Below are positions 7,997-18,222 of a stretch of 64,000 bases of DNA, one piece after another. Origin of the DNA: Chromobacterium alkanivorans. Lineage in GTDB: Bacteria > Pseudomonadota > Gammaproteobacteria > Burkholderiales > Chromobacteriaceae. The notes beneath the pieces are model-generated. The model was not told the DNA's origin. It made no database searches and saw only the letters and a list, made by a program, of their open reading frames with translations. How positions within the stretch are numbered: position 1 is the first letter of the stretch; every line of letters begins with the position of its first letter. The stretch lies in assembly GCF_016937655.1 (NCBI RefSeq), contig NZ_JAFHKL010000003.1:310001-374000 (forward strand), written 5' to 3'. Position numbers and translations under genes: made by a program.

Positions 7997-10696
7997 ATGA
8001 CCGATTCCCGTCCCGATCCGGACGCCCTGCTCGATGAGCTCAAACGCGAAGAACTGGACGCCCGGCGCGGCCGGCTGAAGATCTTCTTCGGCGCCTGCGC
8101 CGGCGTCGGCAAGACCTACGCGATGCTGGCCGCGGCCCGCGCCAAACGCCAGGAAGGCGTGACCGTGCTGGCGGGCGTGGTGGAAACCCACGGCCGCAAG
8201 GAAACCCAGGCGCAGCTGGCGGACCTGGAGCTGCTGCCGCCGCGGCGGATCGCCTACAAGGGCCACGAACTGTCCGAGTTCGATCTGGACGCGGCGCTGG
8301 AGCGCCGGCCGCAGCTGATCCTGATGGACGAATTCGCCCACTCCAACGCGCCCGGCTCGCGCCACCCCAAGCGCTGGCAGGACGTGGAGGAGCTGCTGGC
8401 CGCCGGCATCGACGTCTACACCACCCTCAATGTCCAGCACCTGGAAAGCCTGAACGACGTGGTCGGCCAGATCACCGGCATCGTGGTGCGCGAAACCCTG
8501 CCCGACCACGTGTTCGACCGCGCCGACGAAGTGGCGCTGGTGGACCTGCCGCCGGACGAATTGCTGGGCCGGCTGGCCGCCGGCAAGGTCTATCTGCCGC
8601 AGCAGGCCGAACGCGCGGTGAAGAACTTCTTCCGCAAGGGCAATCTGCTGGCGCTGCGCGAACTGGCGCTGCGCCGCACCGCCGACCGCGTGGACGCGCA
8701 GATGCGCGCCTACCGCGCCGACCAGTCCATCAATCCGGTCTGGCACGCGCGCGAGCGGCTGCTGGTCTGCGTCGGCGCCAGCGCCGGCATCGACAAGCTG
8801 ATCCGCAGCGCCAAGCGCCTGGCCGCCAATCTGGACGCGGACTGGATCGCCGTCTACGTGGAAACGCCGCGCCAGCAAAAACTGTCCGAGGAGCAGCGCG
8901 CCCGCGTGCTCAAGGGCCTGAGGCTGGCGCAGGAGCTTGGCGCGGAAACCACGGTGCTGGGCGGCAACGAGCTGGCGCCCACGCTGCTGGCCTACGCCCG
9001 CAGCCGCAATGTGTCCAAGCTGGTGGTGGGCAAATCCGTCCGCGGCCGCTGGTCGCGGCTGTGGCGCCCTACCCTGGTCAACGAGCTGAGCCGCCGCTCC
9101 GGCGACATCGATCTCTACGTGGTGGCCCACGCTTTGGAGGCGGAGGACGCCGGCTCCGCCAAGACCGGCGCCAGCCTGTTGTTCGAAGAGCAGGACAGCC
9201 CGCGCTCGCGCGCCGGCTACATCGCCGCCGCCGTCGCCTGCCTGCTGACCACGCTGCTGGCCGGCCTGCTGATTCCCCACGTGGCGCTGGCCAACGACAT
9301 CATGATCTACCTGCTGGTGGTGGTGCTGGTGTCGGTGCGCTACGGCCGCGGCCCCGGCATGCTGGCCTCGCTGCTGTCGGTGGCGGCCTTCGACTTCTTC
9401 TTCGTGCCGCCGCAGATGTCCTTCGCCGTCACCGACACCCAGTACCTGATGACCTTCGTGGTGATGTTGCTGGTGGCCGCCATCATCAGCCAGCTCACCG
9501 CCCGGCTGCGCTTCGCCGCCAACATCTCCACCTACCGCGAACGCCGCACCCGCGCGCTGTACGATCTGGGCCGCGAGCTGGCCGGCGCGCTGACCGCCGC
9601 CCAGATCGTCGATACCGCCGTCGGCCGGCTGGAGCCGCTGTTCTCCGCCAAGGTCAGCCTGTTCCTGCCCAATAGCGGCGACGAACTGCGTCTGGCCGGC
9701 GAGGACCGCGGCCACGCCGACATCGGCGTCGCGCAATGGGTTTACGACCATCAGCAGCCGGCCGGCCTCGGCACCAACACCCTGCCCGCCAACGCCGCGC
9801 TCTACGTGCCGCTGCGCGCGCCTATGCGCAACCGCGGCGTGATCGCGCTCTTGCCGGAAGTCACCGATCAGGCCTTCCTGCCGGAACAGCAAAGGCTGCT
9901 GGAAACCTGCGCCGCCCAGATCGCGCTGGCGCTGGAACGCGTGCACTACGTGGAAGTGGCGCAGGACGCCATTGTGGCGATGGAGTCCGAACGGTTGCGC
10001 AATAGCGTGCTGTCGGTGGTGTCCCACGATCTGCGCACCCCGCTGACCACCATGGCCGGCCTGTCCGAGCGGCTGTGCTCGCCCAATGTGGACGAGGGCC
10101 AGCGCGCCGAGATCGCCGCCGCCATCCAGGACGAGGCGCTGCGGATGAACAAGCTGGTGACCAATCTGCTGGACATGGCGCGGCTGCAGTCCGGCGTCAA
10201 GTTGAACAAGGAATGGCAGATGCTGGACGAGGTGGTGGGCAGCGCGCTGCGCGCCGCCGAACGCGGCCTGCGCGGCCGGGAACTGAGGCTGGAACTGGAC
10301 CCGGCCCTGCCGGTGCTGGAATACGACGCGGTGTTGCTGGAGCGGGTGTTGGTCAACCTGCTGGAAAACGCCGGCAAATACACGCCGCCCGGCAGCCATA
10401 TCACGCTGGCGGCGCGGCGCGAGGGCGCGGAGGTGGTGGTGTCGGTCAGCGACGACGGCCCCGGCCTGCCGCCCAATATGGAACAGCGCGCCTTCGACAA
10501 ATTCTCGCGCGGCGCGGCGGAGTCCAGCACCCCCGGCGTGGGGCTGGGGCTGGCGATCTGCCGCTCCATCGTGGAAATCCACGGCGGCCGCATCAGCGCG
10601 CGCAACCGCTCGCCGCACGGCGCGGAATTCCGCTTCAGCCTGCCGGCCGGACAAGCGCCGGCGCTGCCGGAAGAACTCCCCGAACCGCGAGCCTAA
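7997..10696 (+). CDS. kdpD: Osmosensitive K+ channel sensor histidine kinase
   Basis: An 899-residue inner-membrane kinase that senses low K+ or osmotic stress and phosphorylates KdpE. In order it has the KdpD N-terminal domain with Walker A GACAGVGKTYAML (about residues 33-45), a universal-stress-like domain, four close membrane helices (about 410-505), a GAF-like domain, and the kinase core. The core has phospho-acceptor H677 in SHDLRTPL, N box NLLENAGKYTPPG, and G boxes DDGPGLP and GVGLGLAIC. The start sits just after a palindromic repeat. kdpE follows after 19 bases. Confidence 0.96.
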   Translation: MTDSRPDPDALLDELKREELDARRGRLKIFFGACAGVGKTYAMLAAARAKRQEGVTVLAGVVETHGRKETQAQLADLELLPPRRIAYKGHELSEFDLDAALERRPQLILMDEFAHSNAPGSRHPKRWQDVEELLAAGIDVYTTLNVQHLESLNDVVGQITGIVVRETLPDHVFDRADEVALVDLPPDELLGRLAAGKVYLPQQAERAVKNFFRKGNLLALRELALRRTADRVDAQMRAYRADQSINPVWHARERLLVCVGASAGIDKLIRSAKRLAANLDADWIAVYVETPRQQKLSEEQRARVLKGLRLAQELGAETTVLGGNELAPTLLAYARSRNVSKLVVGKSVRGRWSRLWRPTLVNELSRRSGDIDLYVVAHALEAEDAGSAKTGASLLFEEQDSPRSRAGYIAAAVACLLTTLLAGLLIPHVALANDIMIYLLVVVLVSVRYGRGPGMLASLLSVAAFDFFFVPPQMSFAVTDTQYLMTFVVMLLVAAIISQLTARLRFAANISTYRERRTRALYDLGRELAGALTAAQIVDTAVGRLEPLFSAKVSLFLPNSGDELRLAGEDRGHADIGVAQWVYDHQQPAGLGTNTLPANAALYVPLRAPMRNRGVIALLPEVTDQAFLPEQQRLLETCAAQIALALERVHYVEVAQDAIVAMESERLRNSVLSVVSHDLRTPLTTMAGLSERLCSPNVDEGQRAEIAAAIQDEALRMNKLVTNLLDMARLQSGVKLNKEWQMLDEVVGSALRAAERGLRGRELRLELDPALPVLEYDAVLLERVLVNLLENAGKYTPPGSHITLAARREGAEVVVSVSDDGPGLPPNMEQRAFDKFSRGAAESSTPGVGLGLAICRSIVEIHGGRISARNRSPHGAEFRFSLPAGQAPALPEELPEPRA

Positions 10697-10715
10697 ACCA
10701 GAGCGAATCCCAATC

Positions 10716-11411
<696 letters not shown>

Positions 11412-11423
11412 GCGAGCCGCCGC

Positions 11424-12098
11424 TCAAGCGCTGCGCCCCACCCCGTTCTCCACCGCGAACACCGCCGCCTGCACCCGGCTGCTGAGGCTGAGCTTCTTCA
11501 AGATGTTCTGCACATGAATCTTGACCGTGCTCTCGGCCAGATCCAGGCTGCGCGCGATCTCCTTATTGCTCTTGCCCTGGGCCAGAAAGCCGAGGATTTC
11601 GCGTTCGCGCGGGGTCAGCCGGTCCAGTTCCTGTTCCGCCGGCTCCGCCTGCGGCGCGGCCGCGCCGTGGCGGAACTGGGCCATCAGCTTGGCGGTCATC
11701 GAATCGCTCATCACCGATTCGCCGGCGGCGGCGCGCGCCACCGCCTGGGTCAGGAAATCGGCGTCGATGTTTTTCAATAGATAGCCGCGCGCGCCGGCCT
11801 TCAGCGCCGCGGTCAGATCGTCGGCCTCCTCGGACACCGTCAGCATCACCACCGCCCGCTTGGCCTGATCCTGCAACATCAAGGTCAAAGCCTCCACGCC
11901 GGAAATGCCCGGCATGTTCAGGTCCAGCAGCACCACGTCCGGGTCCAGCTGCTTGGCCAGCTTGACGCCCTCGGCGCCGTCCGCCGCCTCGCCGACAACG
12001 TCGAAGCCGGCTTGTCGCGCCAGCAAGGCCTTGATTCCACTGCGGAACAAGGTGTGATCGTCCACCAGCAGAATGCGTATGCTCTGTTCTGACATCAT
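11424..12098 (-). CDS. narL: Nitrate/nitrite response regulator NarL
   Basis: A 224-residue NarL/FixJ-type regulator. The receiver domain shows D59 (VVLLDLNMPG), Thr in MLTVSEEAD and Lys in YLLKNIDADF. The LuxR-type helix-turn-helix is LTPREREILGFLAQGKSNKEIARSL..STVKIHVQNILKKL. Overall it closely follows NarL of enteric bacteria, which activates narGHJI and represses other respiratory genes in nitrate. It lies 67 bases downstream of narX on the same strand and so is probably co-transcribed with it. Confidence 0.9.
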   Translation of the reverse strand: MMSEQSIRILLVDDHTLFRSGIKALLARQAGFDVVGEAADGAEGVKLAKQLDPDVVLLDLNMPGISGVEALTLMLQDQAKRAVVMLTVSEEADDLTAALKAGARGYLLKNIDADFLTQAVARAAAGESVMSDSMTAKLMAQFRHGAAAPQAEPAEQELDRLTPREREILGFLAQGKSNKEIARSLDLAESTVKIHVQNILKKLSLSSRVQAAVFAVENGVGRSA

Positions 12099-12165
12099 CG
12101 AATCCAGGGGTTTTTAAATTCAGATATGGACAGTATGAGAGCTGTCTAGCCGTCGCGCCAGTGGC

Positions 12166-14100
12166 TCAAGCGGCCATGCGCCGCGCGCGCGGCAGCAGCA
12201 GGCTGACCAGGGTGCCCGCCTCCGGGGTGGATTCGATGTCCAGCTGCAGGCCGGCGCGCTGCGCGCGCTCCTGCATGATGGACAGGCCGAAATGGCCGTC
12301 GCCCTTGTTGCGCACCGTGTCCAGGTCGAAGCCGACGCCGTTGTCCAGCACGCTGAGCACGAAGACCTCGCCGTCGTCGCTGAGGCTGACCGTAACCTGG
12401 CTGGCCTCGGCGTGCTTGCGTACATTGGACAGCGCCTCTTGCAGGATGAACAAGATTTGCAGCTGCTGCTCCGGCATCAGCGGCGCGCCGGCCCCGGTGG
12501 AGCGCAGCTCCACCCGCATCCCGGTCTGCTTGCGGAATTTGTCCAGCAGGCTGCTCACCGCCTGGCCCAGGCTTTCCGACAGCTTGGAGCGGAAGTTGTT
12601 GAGCAGCTCGCGCACATCGTCGTAGCTTTCCCTGACCCCGGCCTCGAACAGCGCCAGCGTGTCGTCCACCAGGCCCGGATCGCCGCAGTCCAGCGCCTGG
12701 CGCATGATCTGGGTTTGCAGGTTCAGGAAGGACAGGCCCTGGGCGATGCTGTCGTGCAGGCCCTGGGCCACCAGATTACGCTCCTCCAGCACCGCCAGCT
12801 CGCGCTCCTTGGCCGCCAGCCGCAGGTTCTCGATCGCCACCGCCAGGTGCTGGCCCAACATTTCCAACTGCCTCACTTGCTGCGGCGGCAGAATGCGCGC
12901 CTGGCGGAAATGCAGATTGAAGATGCCCAGCGTGCGGTTCTGCGTCGCCACCGGGAAGGCGCTGACCACGCGGAAGCCCTCGCGGCTGCATTGCTTGTCC
13001 GCCCGCCCGCCCATGTTCTCCACCCGGCTTTCCGCCATCGCGGCGGCTTCGCCGCACAGGCAGTCGCCCACTTTCAGGCAATGCTCGTCGCGCAGCAATC
13101 CCTCCGGCAAGCCGTCGTCCGCCACCACGAACACCAGGCCCTGGCCGTGGTCGGTCAAACGCACCGCGCCGCCGTCGGCGTCGAAAGCGCGCATCACCCG
13201 GGCCAGGAAACCCTTGCACAGCGCCTCCAGCGGTTGGGATTGATTGCAGAAGGAAGTGATTTCGTACAGCAGCGCCAGCTCCTGGTTTTTCTGCTGCAGG
13301 CTGGCGGTTTTGCCGCGCACCCGCTCTTCCAGGGTGGCGTGGGATTCGGACAGACAGGCCGCCATCAGATTGAAGCCGGTGCTGACCTGGCCGAATTCGT
13401 CGTCGGTCTCCACCGGCACCCGCACGCTGTAATCGCCGGCGGCCAGCCGGCGTATGCCCTGGTGCAGCTTGTCCAGCGGCCGCAGCACGATCAGCAGCAT
13501 CAGATAGATCAGCGCGACGGTGCCCACCACCGCCATGCTGGCGAGCAGGAGCTGCAACAGGCGCAGATAATCGGTGTTGCGCGCGTTGTAGGCCTCCATG
13601 CCGCTGACGAAGGTGTTGATGTCCGCCACGTAGAGCGCCACGCGCTCGGCGAAACGGGCGGCCTCCGCCGCGTTGTCGCCGGGCCGCGTCAAGGCGTCCA
13701 GCAACACCGGCTTCAGTTGCCCGCGCCATTGTTCTTCCACTTGGGACAAGGCCTGTTGGATGTCGGCCTGGCGCGGCACCAGCAGCGGCCGCGCCGGATC
13801 GCCGCGGCGCAGCCGCTGCAAGATGGCTTCGTAATTGGCCATGTCGCGGCGCAGCGCGTCGGCGCGCGCGCCGTCCCGGCCGCTGAGCTGCAAGTCCAAC
13901 GCCAGCCGGGTGACGCGCATGCGCAGGCTGCCGGCGTCGTTGATCGCCGCCGCGCCGCCCTCCTGCTGCCAGGACAGCCACAACGTGGCGCCGATGGAGC
14001 CCAGCGCCACCAGCAGAAACGCCGCCAGCACGCCGACGATCTTGGCGCTGAGGCGCTGGCCCAGCGGGCCGCCCAGCACCGGGGACACGTTCAGCCGCAT
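12166..14100 (-). CDS. narX: Nitrate/nitrite sensor histidine kinase NarX
   Basis: A 644-residue sensor kinase. An N-terminal membrane helix is followed by a periplasmic domain of about 140 residues that contains the P-box-like AAINDAGSLRMRVTRLAL (family site of nitrate sensing). A second helix, a HAMP domain, a GAF-like cysteine-containing region (CSREGF, CLCGEA) and a HisKA_3 kinase core with phospho-acceptor His in LHDSIAQGLSFL come after. I chose ATG 14100, which has AGGAC about 7 bases upstream. A GTG at 14118 overlapping the moaA stop would add six residues. It should phosphorylate NarL, encoded next to it. Confidence 0.9.
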   Translation of the reverse strand: MRLNVSPVLGGPLGQRLSAKIVGVLAAFLLVALGSIGATLWLSWQQEGGAAAINDAGSLRMRVTRLALDLQLSGRDGARADALRRDMANYEAILQRLRRGDPARPLLVPRQADIQQALSQVEEQWRGQLKPVLLDALTRPGDNAAEAARFAERVALYVADINTFVSGMEAYNARNTDYLRLLQLLLASMAVVGTVALIYLMLLIVLRPLDKLHQGIRRLAAGDYSVRVPVETDDEFGQVSTGFNLMAACLSESHATLEERVRGKTASLQQKNQELALLYEITSFCNQSQPLEALCKGFLARVMRAFDADGGAVRLTDHGQGLVFVVADDGLPEGLLRDEHCLKVGDCLCGEAAAMAESRVENMGGRADKQCSREGFRVVSAFPVATQNRTLGIFNLHFRQARILPPQQVRQLEMLGQHLAVAIENLRLAAKERELAVLEERNLVAQGLHDSIAQGLSFLNLQTQIMRQALDCGDPGLVDDTLALFEAGVRESYDDVRELLNNFRSKLSESLGQAVSSLLDKFRKQTGMRVELRSTGAGAPLMPEQQLQILFILQEALSNVRKHAEASQVTVSLSDDGEVFVLSVLDNGVGFDLDTVRNKGDGHFGLSIMQERAQRAGLQLDIESTPEAGTLVSLLLPRARRMAA

Positions 14101-14110
14101 CGTCGTGGTC

Positions 14111-15085
14111 CTAGCCACCGGTCATCGACATGAAGCGCACCAGCTTTTGCGGCTTTTCGCTGAACTCATGTCGCTCCGGCTTCAGTTCTATCGCCGCGCG
14201 GATTGCCGCTTCCAGCTCGGCGTCGCTGACGCCGGCGCGCAGCAGAGGGCGCAGCTCGAAACTCTCCTCCTGGCCCAGGCACATGTACAAGGTGCCGTCC
14301 ACCGACAGCCGTACCCGGTTGCAGGTGGCGCAGAAATGTTGGGAAATGGGCGTGATCAGGCCCAGCGAGAAACCGCCGTCCCGGGTTTTCCAGTAACGGG
14401 CCGGACCGCCGCCCAGGGTGGCGGCCTGTTCCACCAGATTGAATTCGGTTTGCAGCTGACGCAGCACCGGCTGCAAGTCCAGATAGCTGGCGGCGCGGCC
14501 GGTGTCGCCCATCGGCATGGCTTCGATCAGCCGCAGCACGAAGCCATGCTCGATACAGAAGGCGACCATGGCGCCGATGTCGGCGTCGTTGACGTCCTTC
14601 ATCGCCACCATATTGATCTTGATCGGGGAAAAGCCGGCCTCCTTGGCCGCCATCAGTCCTTCCATCACCCGCGGCAGGCTGTCGCTGCCGGTGATGTCGT
14701 GCACGCAATCGCGGCGCAGCGAGTCCAGGCTGACATTGACGCGGCTGACTCCGGCGGCGCGCAGCGCCTGGGCGTGGCGCGCCAGCTGAGTGGCGTTGCT
14801 GGTCAGCGACAGGTCGTTGAGGCCGGGCAGCGAGGACAGCCGCGCCGCCAGCTCCGGCAGATTGCGGCGCAGCAGCGGTTCGCCGCCGGTCAGCCGCAGC
14901 CGCCGCGTGCCCAGGCGCGCGAAAGCCGCCACCACGCGTTCGATTTCGTCGAAGGTCAGCCAGTTGGCCGGTTCCTCGAAGCCTTTGAAGCCTTTGGGCA
15001 GGCAGTAATTGCAGCGCAGGTCGCAACGGTCGGTCACGGACAGACGCAGATATTCGATGGAGCGCCCGAAGCGGTCGGTAAGCAT
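14111..15085 (-). CDS. moaA: GTP 3',8-cyclase MoaA (molybdenum cofactor synthesis)
   Basis: A 324-residue radical SAM enzyme that converts GTP to (8S)-3',8-cyclo-7,8-dihydroguanosine, the first step of molybdenum cofactor synthesis. The radical SAM cysteines are C21, C25 and C28 (CDLRCNYC). The C-terminal cluster cysteines lie in CATCNRVRLSVDGTLYMC, and the essential Gly-Gly ends the protein. I chose ATG 15085 because GGAGG lies 5 bases upstream; earlier in-frame starts (15097 ATG, 15106 TTG) lack such a site. Its position beside nar genes fits the need of nitrate reductase for the cofactor. Confidence 0.93.
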   Translation of the reverse strand: MLTDRFGRSIEYLRLSVTDRCDLRCNYCLPKGFKGFEEPANWLTFDEIERVVAAFARLGTRRLRLTGGEPLLRRNLPELAARLSSLPGLNDLSLTSNATQLARHAQALRAAGVSRVNVSLDSLRRDCVHDITGSDSLPRVMEGLMAAKEAGFSPIKINMVAMKDVNDADIGAMVAFCIEHGFVLRLIEAMPMGDTGRAASYLDLQPVLRQLQTEFNLVEQAATLGGGPARYWKTRDGGFSLGLITPISQHFCATCNRVRLSVDGTLYMCLGQEESFELRPLLRAGVSDAELEAAIRAAIELKPERHEFSEKPQKLVRFMSMTGG

Positions 15086-15214
15086 GAGTTCCTCCATGGC
15101 AGCCAATGATACCGCTTAGTCGCAACCAAGTGGCCCGGCTGTCGCCGCCAATCTGATATTTCCTGATTCAATTTTACTAGCTAGACCGAAAATTCGCAGT
15201 CCAACCAAAGCACA

Positions 15215-15246
15215 CAGGCCCCTAGTCACTTCTAACTAGGGGCCTG
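15215..15246. other. Perfect 12 bp inverted repeat upstream of moaA
   Basis: The arms CAGGCCCCTAGT and ACTAGGGGCCTG flank an eight-base loop. No T-run follows on either strand. It sits about 130 bases upstream of the moaA start and about 200 bases downstream of the chemoreceptor stop, so it could be a terminator without a U-tract, a leader structure for moaA, or an operator. Confidence 0.5.
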
Positions 15247-15301
15247 TCGGCTGAATTGAAACCTGAAGAGCGGCCTGCGCGGCAGATCGTACAGCTTCTC
15301 A

Positions 15302-15441
15302 GAACCTGTTCAAAGTCTCGCGAGCAAGAGCGAGACAAGGCGAAAACTAGCGAAAAAGCGGAATGTACGAGGGGTACATGAGCATTTTGAGCTCGTTTTC
15401 AACGCCGTATCGCTGAAGCGCAGCAGACTTTGAACAGGTTC
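15302..15441. repeat. MITE-like palindromic element, copy C
   Basis: A 140 bp copy with ends GAACCTGTTCAAAGTCTCGC and its inverse, flanked by TCA on both sides (15299-15301 and 15442-15444). The right TCA is the complement of the TGA stop of the adjacent minus-strand chemoreceptor gene. The inner arms and the GTAC-tipped hairpin follow the other copies. Confidence 0.85.
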
Positions 15442-17421
15442 TCAGGCGTGCTTGAACTTGTCCACCAGCTCCACCAGCTCGCTGGCCGAAGCGTTGAGCC
15501 GGTCGGACAAATCCGCCACCTCCTGCACCAGGCCGGAATTCTCCTCCGCCAGCGAGGCGATCACGCTGATATTGTTGGCCACCTCGCCGCTGGCCGCGGT
15601 CTGCTGCGCCATCGCCGCCGCGGTGCCCTGGCTCTTGGCGGCGGCTTCGCTGGCTTCTTGGTGAATTTCGTCCAGATCGTTGACGGTCTTGCCCACCAGC
15701 TCCAGTCCGGACTCCATGCGCTGGCGCGCTTCCTGCATGTGGTGGGCGGCGGTCTGAGTCTCGCCGCGGATGTCCTCGATCAGCGAGGTGATGTCCAGCG
15801 TCTCCTTGCCGGTGCGCTCGGCCAGCTTGCGCACCTCGTCGGCCACCACCGCGAAGCCGCGGCCCATCTCGCCGGCGCGCGCCGCTTCGATCGCCGCGTT
15901 CAGGGCCAAGAGATTGGTCTGGTCGGCGATCTCGCGGATGGCGGTGATGATGGAGCGGATGTCCTCGGACTTCTGCTGCAAAGATTCTATCCGGCCGCCG
16001 GCGTCGTCCAGCACCGTCGAGGTCTGGTTCATCGCCTGAGTGGTGCTGCGCATGCGTTCGCGGCCGTCGCTGACGCTGCTCTGCATCTGCTGCGCCACGT
16101 TCAGCGACAGCCGGGTGTTGGCGCTGACCGACTCGATGCCCGCGCTCATCTGCTCCACCGCCGCGGCGATGCCGGCGGCCGACTGGCTCTGGGTTTCCGA
16201 AGCCTTGGCGGCGCGATGGGAAATCGCCAGCATCGCGTGCGCCGCCTCCACCAGGCTGTGGGCGTTGTGATTGACTTGGTTCAGGGTCCGGGCGAAGGCC
16301 TCCACCAAGTGGTCGAAAGCCTTGCCCATGCGCGCGATTTCATCATGGCCGCGGATGTCGGCGCGCGGCCGCAGATCAAAATCCCGGCTCATCGAGGTCA
16401 TCAACAGCTCCAGCCGCTGCACCGGCACATGGATGCCGCGGTAGATGGCGAAGCCCAGGCCGCCCAGCAGCAGGATCACCAGGGAGGAACCGCCCAGCGT
16501 CACCCACAGGTCGACGCGGGCCTGGGACACCTTGGCCGCCACCTGGCCGGCCAGATCGGACAGCAGTTTGTCCTGCAGCGCCTTCAGCGCGCCGATGCGC
16601 TGGGTCGCCGCCTGAAACCACGCCGCCGGCGCCACGCCTACCGGCTGGCCCAGGGCTTGGCCCAATAGCTTGTCGCGCAGCGCCTGCAGCGCCTTGGCCT
16701 CCTCGCCGCCCTCCACCGCGTCCACCTGGGCGCGCAGCGCTTCGTCCGCCATCAGCCGCAGCTGGCCGGCGCAGGCGTCCTGCTTGGCCTTGAGGCCCAC
16801 CGCCTGGGCAAAGCTTTTCTGGTCGAAAACGCCGCCGTTGAGCACGCCGTTGACGTAGCCGCGCTCGCGGCCGGCGAACTCCTTCTCGCACTGCAGGCTG
16901 AGCAAGGCCGCGGTGCTGCGCAGCAGATCGCCGTCGCTATTGGCCTGCGCCAGCTTGGCGATCAGGCTTATCAGCGCGTCGATGCGGCCGGAATAGGCGG
17001 CGAAGGCCTCGGCCGCCGGCGTCGCGCGTTTTTCCACGCTGTCGCGCAGCTGGGACAGGCCGTCCAGTTGACCGCTCAAGGCGGACAGATCGCCGGCCAG
17101 GCCGCTGGAAGCATGGTTGGCCGCCTCGTCGCGGAAGGCGGCCAGGTCCTTGTCGCTGACCGCGCGCGCCTGTTGCAAGGGCGGCGGCAGGCCGGCGGCC
17201 TGGCCGCTGAGAAAGCCGTTGCTCAGGCCGCGTTCAGTCTGCAAATCATGGATCAACTGGCTGGAACGCGCCGCCACCTGGATCAGGCGATCCGAGCGTT
17301 GCAGTTCCGACAGGGTTTGGAAGCGATCGACGGCCAGCACCGAGGCGAGGCCGATCAGCGCGGCGGAAAAAGGCAGCAGCAGCAATAGCAGCTTGCTGGC
17401 GAGGGATAGCCTGGACAGCAT
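15442..17421 (-). CDS. Methyl-accepting chemotaxis protein with NIT-type sensor domain
   Basis: A 659-residue chemoreceptor. An N-terminal membrane helix ([21 protein letters not shown]), a long periplasmic all-helical domain of about 270 residues resembling the nitrate/nitrite-sensing NIT domain ([28 protein letters not shown]), a second helix and HAMP segment, and a cytoplasmic signalling domain with the hairpin tip [22 protein letters not shown] are seen in order. I chose ATG 17421, with GGAG 6-7 bases upstream; the frame further upstream runs into a repeat. Placed between moaA and the nar operon, it probably steers cells in response to nitrate or nitrite. Confidence 0.88.
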   Translation of the reverse strand: MLSRLSLASKLLLLLLPFSAALIGLASVLAVDRFQTLSELQRSDRLIQVAARSSQLIHDLQTERGLSNGFLSGQAAGLPPPLQQARAVSDKDLAAFRDEAANHASSGLAGDLSALSGQLDGLSQLRDSVEKRATPAAEAFAAYSGRIDALISLIAKLAQANSDGDLLRSTAALLSLQCEKEFAGRERGYVNGVLNGGVFDQKSFAQAVGLKAKQDACAGQLRLMADEALRAQVDAVEGGEEAKALQALRDKLLGQALGQPVGVAPAAWFQAATQRIGALKALQDKLLSDLAGQVAAKVSQARVDLWVTLGGSSLVILLLGGLGFAIYRGIHVPVQRLELLMTSMSRDFDLRPRADIRGHDEIARMGKAFDHLVEAFARTLNQVNHNAHSLVEAAHAMLAISHRAAKASETQSQSAAGIAAAVEQMSAGIESVSANTRLSLNVAQQMQSSVSDGRERMRSTTQAMNQTSTVLDDAGGRIESLQQKSEDIRSIITAIREIADQTNLLALNAAIEAARAGEMGRGFAVVADEVRKLAERTGKETLDITSLIEDIRGETQTAAHHMQEARQRMESGLELVGKTVNDLDEIHQEASEAAAKSQGTAAAMAQQTAASGEVANNISVIASLAEENSGLVQEVADLSDRLNASASELVELVDKFKHA

Positions 17422-17453
17422 GGCGGGCTCCGATCTCGATTGGCGGTTTCTTA

Positions 17454-17596
17454 GAGCCTGTTCATGATCTGTTGCGCTTTGTGAGAGGTGACACGGTGAG
17501 TACCGCTTCGAAATGCTCATGCACCAAACGTACATTCCGCTTTCTCAGCTGTTTTCGCCTTGTCTCGCTCTTGCTCGCGAGATTTTGAACAGGCTC
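17454..17596. repeat. MITE-like palindromic element, copy D
   Basis: A 143 bp copy with ends GAGCCTGTTCATGATCT and the near-inverse ending GAACAGGCTC, flanked by TTA on both sides (17451-17453 and 17597-17599). It lies immediately upstream of the chemoreceptor gene, on the promoter side. Confidence 0.8.
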
Positions 17597-17700
17597 TTAA
17601 TGGCTTTCCATGACAACGGAAACCAACAACCATCAATATAGATCAAGCCCGACCCATGCTGAATACTGCGACGGGTTTAATGCTTATGGATGACGAAGGC

Positions 17701-18027
17701 TTAGCAACGGCCTTTCTTGGCCTGGCCCGGCGGGCAGAAATAGCCCTTGTCGCGGTGGTGACGATGGCGGTGCTTGCGATAGCGGCGGCCGTCGTCGTCG
17801 CGGCGTTCCGACGCCGCCGGCTTGCCGTAGTCGTGGCCGATGGCCGCGCCGGAAGCGCCGCCCACCGCGCCGCCGATGATGGCGCCGTTGCGGCCGCCCA
17901 CCGCCTCGCCCACCGCCGCGCCGGCCGCGCCGCCCAGCGCGCCGCCGACGATGGTGGAGGTGTCCGCCATGGCGGTGGAGGCCAGGCCGGCCAGGCTCAG
18001 CGATAAGATGACAAGTGCGCGTTTCAT
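17701..18027 (-). CDS. Secreted glycine-zipper protein
   Basis: A 108-residue protein with an N-terminal signal peptide (MKRALVILSLSLAGLASTAMA). A glycine-zipper region of repeated GGAxGGAxGA motifs (about residues 27-66) could form a membrane-associated helical hairpin. A basic His/Arg-rich tail and a C-terminal FCPPGQAKKGRC with two cysteines follow. Proteins of this build (glycine-zipper 2TM type) are found in the periplasm or outer membrane; a specific function is not known. It stands alone between a repeat and the nar operon. Confidence 0.75.
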   Translation of the reverse strand: MKRALVILSLSLAGLASTAMADTSTIVGGALGGAAGAAVGEAVGGRNGAIIGGAVGGASGAAIGHDYGKPAASERRDDDGRRYRKHRHRHHRDKGYFCPPGQAKKGRC

Positions 18028-18169
18028 GCGGCTAACTCCTGAATTTAAACGGATGGCCCAGCTTAACCGTTTGGTTGACAGCCGGCTGTTTCGAATTGTT
18101 AGGAATTGTTCGCTCTTGTTATCGCTTCACAACTTCTCGAATTTATATGTAGCCGGACGGCATGAAAAA

Positions 18170-18197
18170 CGGCGGAGCGCCCTTGGGCGCGCCGCCG
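18170..18197 (-). terminator. Terminator of the nar operon
   Basis: On the minus strand a GC-rich stem (CGGCGGCGCGCCC / GGGCGCTCCGCCG, 18197-18170, one mismatch) is followed by TTTTT. It lies 25 bases past the narI stop codon. Confidence 0.75.
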
Positions 18198-18222
18198 CGT
18201 TCTCATGCGAAAACCAAGCGAA

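Noticed and set aside
12292-14133. 613-codon plus-strand frame opposite narX
   Set aside because: Antisense shadow of narX with low-complexity His/Gln/Arg composition.
17422-17535. Extended N-terminus of the chemoreceptor
   Set aside because: The extension is encoded inside palindromic element D. The membrane helix and ribosome site fit ATG 17421.
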